Part shown: piece by piece, positions 33,391-43,333 of the stretch
How the letters are laid out: each line of letters opens with the position of its first letter
Numbering within the stretch: position 1 is the first letter of the stretch
NCBI RefSeq assembly: GCF_016808335.1
Contig: NC_053141.1
Location: 7,492,797-7,556,796 of the forward strand
Direction: 5' to 3'
DNA: 64,000 nt
DNA from: Panicum virgatum
Taxonomy: Eukaryota; Streptophyta; Magnoliopsida; Poales; Poaceae
Made by a program: the position numbers and the translations under genes
Notes under the pieces: model-generated
Databases searched by the model: none
What the model saw: only the letters and a program-made list of their open reading frames with translations
What the model was told of the DNA's origin: nothing

Positions 33391-34695
33391 TCAGCACAGA
33401 AAACCATTAGATCCTGAGAAAAATTCAGCATATACTGACAGTGTTGCCTTTTCACATTCAGAAGCCAGGCCAAGCTGTATTTCTACTTGTAGTTTGGACA
33501 GGACATGACAGACAATAGTGCAGTTTTGACAGTTTTGGACAGGACAAGCCGGCTCCTGGCAGTAGTTAAAGTCCCCATCCTCTTCTCGCTCATCCTCTAT
33601 TATCATGTTGTGTAAGATAACACAACACATCATTATGTACCAGAGATAATCTTCGCTCCACCATCTAGCAGGGCCTCGAATCATGGCGAATCGTGATTGT
33701 AGTACCCCGAAGGCTCGTTCTACGTCCTTCCTGTAAGATTCTTGCATTGTTGTGAAATGCACCTTCTTGTTACCTTGCGGGTTGCGAAAAGCTTTCACAA
33801 GTGGTGCCCATGCGGGGTATATCCCGTCAGCAAGGTAATACCCCATGGTGTACTTGTTTCCGTTTACCATATATTCCACTTGTGGAGTTGTCCCAGAAAC
33901 CACTCTGTCGAATAGTGGCGACCGACGTAGCACGTTGATGTCATTGAATGAACCAGGAAGTCCAAAGAAGGCGTGCCAAATCCACAGATCTTGTGATGCA
34001 ACAGCTTCCAAGATCAAAGTTGGCCCATTCTTATGGCCTGTGTAAACACCTTGCCAAGCAACCGGGCACTTTTCCCACCTCCAATGCATGCAGTCTATGG
34101 ATCCAAGCATCCCTGGGAATCCTCTCTCCTTGTTAATGGCTAGCAATCTGGCTGTGTCTTGGGCATTGGGGGCCCTCAGGTATTCTTCACTGAAGATGTT
34201 AACAACTGCTTTCACAAAATGCTTGAAAGACTCAATTATGGTGCTTTCACCCATTCTGACTGAATCATCCAAGAAATCAGTTGACACACCGTGTGCAAGC
34301 ATCCGAAAGGGTGCAACAACCTTCTGAATAGCAGATGCACCCAGACGACCCACTGCATCAGCCTTCTGGCGGAAATACTCGTCGTGAGCCTCGACTGCAG
34401 CTACTATCCTCAAGAAAAGTGCCCTTGACATCCGATACCTCCTTCTGAAATGCTTTCCATTGTAAACAGGCTTGTCAGTGAAGTAATCCCAGTAAATCTG
34501 CTAGTGACCGCCTAGGATATCTCGTGGCACGTTGTGGCGGCCCGGCAAAGATCCGCGAAACTTTTTCTTGTTCTTCTTCCTCTTCAATGCCGCAAGCATA
34601 GCACCAAGGAAGACGACATCATCTTCATCATAATCCTCCTCTTCCTCCCGCCACCGCTGAAGCCTCTCGGACCTCAACATCTGCCGCACCAACAA
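33391..34695 (-). pseudogene. PIF/Harbinger DDE transposase (one in-frame stop)
   Basis: Two contiguous in-frame open segments (34695-34501 and 34500-33391) are separated only by a TAG at 34503-34501, between LGGH and QIYWDYFTDK. The N-terminal part has an acidic stretch and the GSLPGR motif typical of plant Harbinger transposases. The catalytic domain (DDE_4 type) shows the three acidic residues in context: GSIDCMHWRWEKCP (first Asp), FGLPGSFNDINVL (second Asp) and ERAFGVLQSRF (Glu). The C-terminus ends at 33391 after NGFLC. The protein cuts and joins the element ends at TTA or TAA targets in the nucleus. A single nonsense change means inactivation is young; readthrough or translation from the internal Met at 34431 would lack the N-terminal part. 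Confidence 0.88.
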
Positions 34696-35754
34696 AATGC
34701 AACACTTTCAGTTAACTATTTGAGGTCTTGATGGCTTAATGCCTCACAACTCTGATGTTGACACAACATAACTGGGAAAGAATTAATGGAACTAAATTTT
34801 ACAAAACAGACAGTATGAACGAAAAACTTACTTTGCACAGAGGAACATGAAACGAGATATAACATTTACAGAAACAATATTATGCACAAATAAATATGAT
34901 AAGCAAAAGTATTTTTCTGACTATGGTTCACCAGATAGCCCTAATGGTGGATCCCTGAAGGTCACACAAGTGTACAATCCACCAGGAATATTTGGGTGGT
35001 TGATGGTGGATCCCTAAATCAGCTTGTCCTGGACTGCATATTCTCCCTCATTCTACTCTTGCCACTTTACCTAGTTCCCTGAATCATATAACCTTCTTTT
35101 TGAAAAATGCTATTCATGATTGCTGAAACTTCAGAGAGTTGAGAAACCAATGGGTAGGAAGAAGAAGAAGAACCACACCGCTGGAAGTTCAGGTTACAGA
35201 GAGCTCAGCTTCCTCTGCTTGTATGTAGCCCCTTGTTAACGTGGTGACGTGTAGTCTATCTCTCATGTTTTACTTGCAAAGCTGATGCCTTGCCATCACG
35301 CCGCTCTGCGAGATGGCATCTCTGGGACTGGTTCTTGCACTTGCACGGCACAGGTGCAAGTGCGAAGGCAGATCAAAGTTCGGAGTAGATCCGTTTTGTT
35401 TCCCCCGGCCGGCGCGGCACGGGGCGAGGCAGGCGCGGCGGCGCGGGAGAGAGGTGGCCAGCGCGGCACGAACTCGCCGCGGTGCGGGAGGGAGGTCTCC
35501 GTCGAGTGCGGGAGGGAGAGAGGGAGGACGACGGCGAGGCTGCCGGCGCAGAGGGAGGACGGCGGCGGCGCGATCAGAGGGAGGACGGGGGAGAGTTTCG
35601 ATGACAGCTGAGTCTCACTAGTCGGATTGATTTAGGAGCCATCATTTAGTCGGGCCGATGGGAGTCCGGAGAGAATTTCAAGCCCCTAAATTTTATGAAC
35701 CGGTCTAAAAATACAAAATAAATGTCCATATTTGGGCAGCAACTGGAGATGCTC
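34696..35754. other. Harbinger 3' side: transposase 5' region and GC-rich terminal segment
   Basis: Contains the presumed promoter and 5' UTR of the minus-strand transposase and a GC-rich stretch at 35380-35600, mirroring the GC-rich 24680-25370 at the other end. The open frames there are compositional. Confidence 0.4.
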
Positions 35755-36084
35755 TTAGCGACCATCAATGAAGCCATGGGTAAGGTACGACTACGGTGAA
35801 GGCATGCTGCTTAGCTAAGAGATGATGTCACAAGATAAACTGTAGAGACAAGGAAACATGCGACGACCTCTGATTTTGAATTTTTGATGGAAGCAGACGT
35901 ACTACGTGTGGGTGTGGCCTACAAGATCAGTGATGTGTTCTGTTTGGGCCCCATGATGGGGTTCCAATCCTGCACGCGAGCGTTCTGGTGCTCGATTTCT
36001 GACCGAGGGGCACTGCGCGATTGGCGCTATGTTGTTTGGGTTTCATTCTTTGGATTTAATTTGTTTCCTTCACCACGTGACTAA

Positions 36085-36297
36085 GGGCCTGTTTGAGACT
36101 GCGGTCCTAAAAAGCGCGGCACGCATCAGCGATAAGCGGCGTGGACCTCGCTTTTCGCGTTTTCCCCGCTTCCAGTTCAAACGCTCGCTTATCGCGTGGT
36201 GGGCGGCCGGCAAACGCGCGTTGGACGCAGACCGTTCGGCGAGATTTTTTTGCTTCTTTCGCTGATACGCGCCGCAGCCACCGTCTCAAACAGAGCC
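36085..36297. mobile_element. Tourist-like MITE with TAA target duplication
   Basis: 213 bp. The left end is GGGCCTGTTTGAGAC and the right end is GTCTCAAACAGAGCC, imperfect inverted repeats. TAA flanks it at 36082-36084 and 36298-36300. A 3-bp TAA duplication and G-rich termini fit the Tourist group (PIF/Harbinger-derived). Confidence 0.82.
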
Positions 36298-37109
36298 TAA
36301 GCAGAGTACATAATCTTTTTTTCTCTTTACCATTTGTCTCTTTATCCTTCACTCGGTGGGAGGGAAGGGAGCGACGTCGACGTAGGGCTGTTTGGCAGGG
36401 AGTGTTATCATTTCTTTTTTTTTCAGGTTTTCCTATCTACCTTCTTTACGTCTGGAGTTTTTTTATCAACTTTTATGCGAAAATCATACTAAAAAAATAT
36501 ACTAAGGATTTGCGGTCAGAAGTTGTATGATAAATTTATATGTAAAAAGTTCTGTGAGAAATCTTCAACGATAACGCCTTCACACAATTTTGCTAAAAAG
36601 TTGTCATTTATAAGTTATTTTGAAAAACTATGCATTTAAATTTGTATGTATAGTGAAAGTCGTGCTAAAAAAATATTCTTCAAGTTATTAAGAAAAAGTT
36701 ATACGTAAAAGTTATGTGCATCTTAAAAAGTTATGATGAAAATTTTATTCTCAAAACGATGTGCAAAAAGTTGTACTTAAAAATTATATTTACATGTTAT
36801 AATTTTTCAAAAGTAGAAAATTGCACAGAAAAAAATTCCCAAAAAGGAAAGTAAACATCCTGTCGGAGATCGCGCGTTGCGAGCCGCCCTGGCGCGCGCT
36901 GATTAGCTGACCCCCTCGCATGATCTAGATCCCTAATTATGCAGCGGTCGAAATACGTCACACAAAGGGGACGTAGCAAAAACAACAAATGGGAAAAGAA
37001 ATAAACTTTACGATAAATCGCAGCGACCGCTCAGCGTCAGACAAAATCTAAGCCCGCCGCCCCCCCGGCCGCTCGGCCAGCGCCAGCCACCCACCTGCCT
37101 TTCGTCGCC
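36298..37109. other. 5' flank of BAHD gene 4
   Basis: AT-rich, with recurrent AAAAGTT words between 36520 and 36810, then turning GC-rich just before the ATG at 37110. No certain TATA box. A short 5' UTR is likely within 37020-37109. Confidence 0.4.
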
Positions 37110-38874
37110 ATGCCGCTCCCGTCGGTCAAGGTCGTCGAGGAGTCCCGCGTCGCGGTGCCGGCGGCCGCGGCGCTGCCGCCGGAGCCGCTCCGGCTGTCCG
37201 CGCTGGACGCGCAGTGGGTCACGCTCCCGCTCATCCAGCGCGTGTTCATCTTCGTCGACGGCGGCGGCGCCGGCGGCGAGGGGAACATCCCGCCGTTCGC
37301 GTCCGCCGTGGCCGCCCTGCGCGCGTCGCTCGCGGAGACCGCCGCGCGGTTCCCCACGCTGGCCGGGAGGATCGTGCACCTGCCGGCCACGGGCGACGCC
37401 GCCGTCGACTGCGCCGGGGGCGGCGGCGTCAGGTTCGTCGTCGCGGAGAGCGGCGACGCCGCCGCGGGGCGCCTCGCAGGGGCCGAGGACCACGACGCCG
37501 AGGCGCTCCGCTCGCTTGCCCCGGCGCTCGACGCCGGCCAGCTCCCCGCCGAGACGATGGCCGCGCAGGTCACGCGGCTGCGGGGCGGGCTGGCGCTCGG
37601 CGTCGCGATGCACCACGCCGTGGTCGACGGCCGGTCCGTGTGGAGGTTCGTCGAGGCGTGGGCGGCGGCGTGCCGCGGGGACGCGGACAGCGCCGAGCCG
37701 CCGACGTTCGACCGCGCGGCGATCGAGCTCCCCGGCGGCGAGGACCTCGCGAGGGTCGTGCTGCGAAAGTACGCTCCCGATCTGCCAATGGTACGTCACA
37801 CCAATCTACTCTACCTGCGCCTTCCCCAACTTCATTTCATTCTCCCTTCCGCGTTGGTCGCTCACGCACGCCGGCCGCCGGTTGCCGACCGGCGTGCAGT
37901 GGTCAAGCAACACGGCTGCGTGCGTTCATGTACCAAACCCATGACAACAGCCCACCGCAGAGCAACAAAAAAAATCCGTCCAAATCATTGGGATGGGCTC
38001 CATCCAGACCATTCATCAACTATGGTCTTATCACTGGCTAAGATGTTTAGCGGTAGAACTGTTGTTATTGTGTTTAATTAGCTATAACTAGCATTTAGCA
38101 GGCTAAAAGCTATAGCGGCTGCTCTTCTTAGCAACTATAGCAGTTGGTAATTTGAAACTTATCATTAGCGCATCTGGATCCCATTTGTAGGCCGCCGTGG
38201 CGGGGCACTTCATCCGCCCCAACCTCTCCCGCCGGACGTTCACCATCGTCGCACAAGACGTGCAGCGCCTGAAGCAGCGCATCGCCGAGCTCTCGCCACC
38301 GGAGCAGGTCGCCGCCCCGCCGTCCAGCTTCGTCGCCATAGCGGCGCTCTCCTGGGTGTCCTTTGTCCACGCCAAGCACCTGGCCGGCATCGTCTCTCCC
38401 GACGACGAGGTGTACCTCTTCTTCTTCGCCGACTGCCGCGAGCGCCTCGACCCGCCGCCGGGGCACCGGTACTTCGGGACGTGCATCTCCGGCTGCCTGG
38501 CGCGGGCCACGGCGCGGGACCTCCTCACGGGAAATGGTCTGGGCGTCGCCGCCACCTTGGTGGCGGAGGAGGTCCGCCGCGCCGCCGAGGACCCGCTGGC
38601 CGGCTGGGATTGGAGGAGCACGGTAGAGGGGGTGGACATGGATCGGTTGGTGAACCTGGCCGGGTCCACGAGGTTCCCTGCGTACGAGGCGTCAGACTTC
38701 GGGTGGGGCCCGCCTGGCAGGACGGAGCTGGTCACCATGAACCACGACGGGCAGGTCGTGCTCGTGGCCGGGAAGAAGGGAGGCGTTGGCGCTGGCGGTG
38801 TGCAGGTGTCCGTGTCGCTGCAGCCAGCGCACATGGACACGTACAAGTCGCACTTACTCAGCTATTTCTGCTAA
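37110..38874 (+). CDS. BAHD acyltransferase (malonyltransferase-like), two exons, intact
   Basis: Predicted CDS: 37110-37790 joined to 38191-38874, giving 454 residues, the usual length of the family. The donor GTACGT and acceptor TTGTAG give a phase-0 intron at the position also used by the gene at 15655-20942. The catalytic HXXXD is HAVVD (His169-Asp173). The structural motif is a perfect DFGWG (396-400). YFGTC lies in the second half, near the acceptor-binding region of anthocyanin/phenolic-glucoside malonyltransferases. It probably acylates a flavonoid or other phenolic glycoside using an acyl-CoA in the cytosol; the substrate is unknown. It is on the strand opposite to the tandem BAHD cluster and clearly diverged from it. 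The 400-nt intron contains GCTATAGCGG-rich sequence like the MITE in F-box copy 1. The start is the first ATG (after GTCGCC). Confidence 0.9.
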
Positions 38875-40546
38875 TTTTGTTTTCTTGTATGTATTTTGAT
38901 GTTCGTGTATGTATTGTTCTACCATGGACATTCATCACAAGTTTTAAACTATTATCATCTCAAATAATTAAGGCAAGAGTTCCATATACGGATGCAACAT
39001 TTCGATCTCCGGTTCGGTAGTACTATATTATCTAGGCTTTGATTACAAGCGATGTAGTTCGTTTACATTAATCTACTAAGTTATCCGATCTCTTTTAACT
39101 CGAACAAGGCTGCCTTTGCTTCAACTCTTATTTATTTCAATTAGGTCACAAGTTATCGATTTCTTTTAATTTTTAATCACACATAAGACTGTCTCGATTA
39201 GAGCCAATTGAGCCAACCGATAGAGCCAACGATCTTCGTTTTATCTTGAATTAATCAAATCTTGTACCTTGCTACAGTTAGATGTATTGGCGGCTAGCTC
39301 GTTCGATTTGATTTCACTATCTCAGACTGTCTCGGTTAGATCCGATCTTTGAATAGTGTTGTTAAGTCTAATTTTACTGGTCCAACTCGATTTACTGTAG
39401 ATTGAGATGATCAATCAGCTGTCTTAACCTATCACTGACTAGAACTAAAAACAAGTCCAACTGTGACTAGATTCATGGGCAAGTTTTGCTTAATTTATCG
39501 CCCCGACTATTAATATTGTCTCAGTTAGGTCCGATCCGACTAATATTAATGATAAGTTGAGTTGAATGATCTAGATGTGTTTATTTGCAACTAGGCCTAT
39601 TTTCAGCTCCAGCTGTCATTTATGAATGGGCTCTATAAATGATGGCCCCACTCGCATATCGGACGCATCAACCGATACTCCTTTTACTGAACCATTTGGA
39701 ACTCTGCCCGGTAGGTTCCTCACTATTTACTGATTAAGTTTTATTCTCTTATCAATTACAAATCAAGTTGACCGGCATGCCGCGAACCTCGAATACCTGC
39801 ATTAGATATAAGCAAAGCTCAGCTCCCAGGCCTTAGCGTGTCGTGCTTCATAAGATTCATCGCTCTGAATTTTGCGGCAACAATATCCTAAGCATTTAGC
39901 TAATATCAAGGTGATAGCATAAATAGAGGGTATCATAAAATCTTAGGTTAGGTATTATTAGCAGGATAATGGTACACAAGGGGTCGCTATCCAACTAGAT
40001 TTATAACTAAATCAAGTTGCAAAAATAATTCAATCCCACGATAACCGGACTGTAACACTACTAGGCTTCTACGGATTATGTTTGAAAATTAGGATAAATA
40101 TGATTAAAAGGGAATAGGTTGGACTTGTCATCTTCAAAAAAGCCTTCCATAACTCATGCTTGGGGTAGGGGTCTTCCTTCTCGGGCTTGCAGTACTGCCC
40201 TCCAAGTTCGTCAACATGCTCCTCATCGGTCATTCTGTCGGCTATGACGACAGCGGCACAAATGACATATAAACACAACAATCACAAAATTAAATAGAAT
40301 GAGCTCAATCAAAAATGATAATAGAAGGAATTGGTATAATATAATTTTTAGGAACTCAGACAAAATTAAGGAAAATGAGTTAGGATGGATGAGATATTAC
40401 ACTTACATTAATTAGTCAGCTGTCTAGTTGAGTTGCAAAAGTGAATGGACGTGTGATTTTTCTGGGACGTGGATCACGTGCTTTGATTACACTTGATTGG
40501 TTGGTGGTGTTTTGCCTTGTGTGAGTTGACAGAGAGGAGAGAGTTT
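38875..40546. other. Repetitive intergenic DNA, possible decayed retroelement
   Basis: 38875-39020 is probably the 3' UTR of the BAHD gene. From about 39185 to 39560 the phrase ACTGTCTCGGTTAG and variants recurs (near 39189, 39327 and 39516), often followed by a GATCCGATC-like word, in otherwise unremarkable DNA. A minus-strand 70-codon frame at 40069-40281 has no recognised domain. No gene is called. Confidence 0.35.
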
Positions 40547-40893
40547 GGGGTTGTTTGATTTCAGGGGTTAAAATTTAGTCCATGCCACAACAAAGAGAAT
40601 CTTAATATTTAAAATTATTAAATAAAAATTAATTATAAAACTAACTGCAGAACTTTGAGGCTAAACTGCGAGACGAATCTAATGAGGTATATTAATCTAT
40701 AATTAGCGGATGATTACTGTAGCATCATTATAAAAAATTATGGATTAATTAGGCTCATTAGATTCGTCTCGCGAATTAGCACTCAGCTGTCAAAAAAAGT
40801 TTATAAATATATTATATTTGATACTCCAGAATAGTAAGATTTCTTTTGATGTGACATGGACTTAAAAACAGTCCTAAAAAACAAATAAGGTCT
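40547..40893. mobile_element. MITE of the TTAGATTCGTCTCGCG hairpin family
   Basis: The left end reads TTGGGGTTGTTTGATTTCAG. The inner arms are GCGAGACGAATCTAATGAG near 40668 and CTCATTAGATTCGTCTCGCG near 40754 around GATTACTGTAGCATCA. The right end is a decayed complement of the left (AACAAATAAGG). Same family as 7167 and 21156. Confidence 0.7.
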
Positions 40894-42682
40894 TAAAGGA
40901 TAGGGGAAGGATGACGAGTCATCTTTGACGGTGCTATGGGCAATGGCAGGAAGTTTTGTCAGCATAGTGAAGGTAGTCGTGGAAGAGGGGGGTGAAGGTA
41001 GTTGGCTACGATCAACAATAGTTGTGGCCTCGAGAGCTAGTGGGAGCTCTGCTCGAGAGATAACAGAGTGACGCGAGTTAGGACTAGTAAAGGAGTGTAT
41101 GGAGGTGCTCACTGTCGAGCTAATCGAGCTGTGGTGGCCGGTCGTCGGAGTTTTCTGTGCAGGAATAGAGAAGGTGGCCGGCGAGCTAAGGATGGCCTTG
41201 GAGAGCAACTTGGGGTGCCTTTTATAGTTGGCGTGGGCAGAGCTGTGCCAACACTCGCCTACTTGCCTTTACTAGTGGTGCTATGGACATGCAGTCACTT
41301 ACGAGCATCGTGAATGTCACTGAGTACGTAGGCGACGTGGAAAAGTCGGCGAGCACGACTAGAGCGGCGTGGCGAGGTGGGGATGCAGTGCTGGGCGGAA
41401 TGACATAGTGCCGGTGACAGTGTGCGGTCGCGTTGTGGGGTAGAGAAGTTGCGCGTGCGTCACGTGAGAACGGAACGAGTATCGCATTGGCCTAATTTGA
41501 CAAGCTGAGACGGGTCTAGTATGCACTAAATACACAAAGAATTATTAAATATGAACTTTTGGGCTGGTAAAAATATTAGTCAATTTAGATTTCAGTTTAA
41601 AATAAAAATATCTGATTTTTAATGTCTGAAACCTGATCGCACTCTAGACCAGGCACCACATCCACTTCAGCCAGAAAAAACAATGGTCGTTGGATCGTAT
41701 GTGAACAGGGTTGGTCATTTTGCAAAAAAACTCTGGACTTCACGGAAATCACACCCACCATCCGATGACCTTTCAGAAATATTTAGAGAGTGGGCTCCGA
41801 GCCCCTGATAACTTATATGTGCCCACATGCAATCGTCAATCCAGCTAGAATATTTTGAGACGGAGGGAGTACGCAGATACATTTCGCCGGTGCCCGCCTA
41901 CTCTCGAGTCTCAGCGCAATCGCCGACGTACATGTTCCCAGCGGAACTGCGCTGCGCGGAACGAAATCCTTCCTCTATTTTGGGGGCATATGCGGTCGCA
42001 TAGCCCGTGCGGGATGCCCCTGCTCGCGACTAGAGCAAAGATTTCGTCAGCTTTTAAGGACAGCTCCAGCTATCGATGGATAGGAGGGCTGTAATTATAG
42101 GTCCTGTTTGGATCATAGGTTAGAGATAAAGTTGGCTTTTTGAGACTCATCTAATCTAAAAATATCCAAACAGAATGGGTTAGATTAGGTTAGATGCATC
42201 TAACCCACCTCAAAAAATTATCCCCTAAAGATATTGGGTTAGATTGAGGTGGGGCCCACTTTTTTCTTCTTTCTCCCCCCATCCTGGATTCATCTGTGGC
42301 CGCCGCCCTCCCCCTTCGCACTGCACCCCCGATCCGATCCAGGGGCGCCGCAAGCCTGCCATCCCTCGGAGCGCCGCCCCTCCGAGACTTCGCCACTCCG
42401 AGCGCCGGCTGCCCCTCCAAGCGCCTTCACCGTGTGCACTCGTGTTCCGCCGCCGCGTGCGCTCATCCGCCGGTCGCCGCTCCGAGCGCCCGCGTCGCCC
42501 CCTAAGATCTGCCGCTCCGAGCGCCGCCGTTCGCTGCAGTCCGCATTCCTTCAGTGAAGATTTTTCGTTACACGGAGGAGAGAGATGATAAGAGCAAAGA
42601 TTCCGTCAGCTTTGAAAAGCAGCTCCAACTATCAATGGACGAGAGGGCTGTAATTATACTCCTTGCATGAAGATTTTTTTTT
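40894..42682. other. Intergenic segment, no gene recognised
   Basis: Contains GC-moderate frames without domains (40900-41500), a Stowaway-like right terminus ACGGAGGGAGTA near 41860, an inverted-repeat piece TCCTGTTTGGATCATAGGTTAG (shown by its parts TCCTGTTTGG near 42102 and CCAAACAGAATGGG near 42166), and a GC-rich stretch at 42290-42590 whose open frames look compositional. Confidence 0.4.
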
Positions 42683-43010
42683 GGCCCTATTTGATTCTTC
42701 CCTAGAATAAGTTAGAACACACTTTGACCGCTAATTAGAGGTATTAAATGAAGACAGTTTATAAAACCAACTCCATAATCTCTGCGTTAGGAACCATGAA
42801 GAATCTAACGATGCCTTTGACTGCATGATTAGAGGATGGTTACTGTAGCATCACCGTAGTCAATCATTGATTAATTACCATCATTAGATTCATCGCGAAA
42901 AGTTACACTCATCTCTAAAAAGGTTTTGCAAATAGGCTTCATTTAGTACTCTATACATGCGAATTTTTTTAGAATCATGTTCTAGAATCTTTGAACGAAC
43001 CAAACACGAC
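42683..43010. mobile_element. Diverged MITE of the GGCC(G)TGTTT family
   Basis: It starts GGCCCTATTTGATTC and ends CCAAACACGAC. Inside are GAATCTAACGATGCC, GGTTACTGTAGCATCACC and CATTAGATTCATCGCG, diverged versions of the arms and loop of the family. Confidence 0.6.
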
Positions 43011-43333
43011 TCTGTGACACGTAGGAAAGAGACCATAGGAGAAAATGAATGCCATCGCTAGTCCGTGTGAAAACGTAAAATGCTATTGGTCTTAGATTAC
43101 GCTTTCTTCACCGAAGAAATTCAATCCATCCCCAATGTTCCATCGGCATTCGGCACCCAAATCCGTAGTGGAGCAACTTCCTTCGCAGCAGGATCGAGCG
43201 GGAGGCGGGGCAGCCAGGCGGCAGGCGCACACGCGAAGGCGGTGAGGGCGCGGGCGGCGGCGCCTGACGAGGAGAAGAAACCCTAACTCTTGGGTCGCGG
43301 CTGAGCCACTCCCAACTCCAAAGATTCGCCTCC

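Larger units (their letters stand above)
24522..35754. mobile_element. PIF/Harbinger DNA transposon with nested LTR retrotransposon
   Basis: The termini are inverted repeats beginning GAGCATCTCCAG. The left one starts at 24522 and its reverse complement ends at 35754. They are flanked by TTA at 24519-24521 and 35755-35757, the 3-bp duplication typical of PIF/Harbinger. The element encodes the two expected genes, convergently arranged: a Myb/SANT-like accessory protein (plus strand, from 25374) and a DDE transposase (minus strand, 34695-33391). Total length is 11,233 bp, of which about 4.6 kb is a retrotransposon inserted in the accessory gene. The host part is therefore about 6.6 kb. Stops in both genes suggest it is no longer autonomous. 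Confidence 0.9.

Noticed and set aside
35285..35621. GC-rich frames near the right end of the Harbinger element
   Set aside because: Low-complexity Arg/Gly-rich products, mirrored by similar GC-rich sequence at the other end; likely untranslated element DNA.
40069..40281. 70-codon minus-strand frame with an acidic/lysine-rich segment
   Set aside because: Too short, with no recognised domain and no splice-consistent neighbours.
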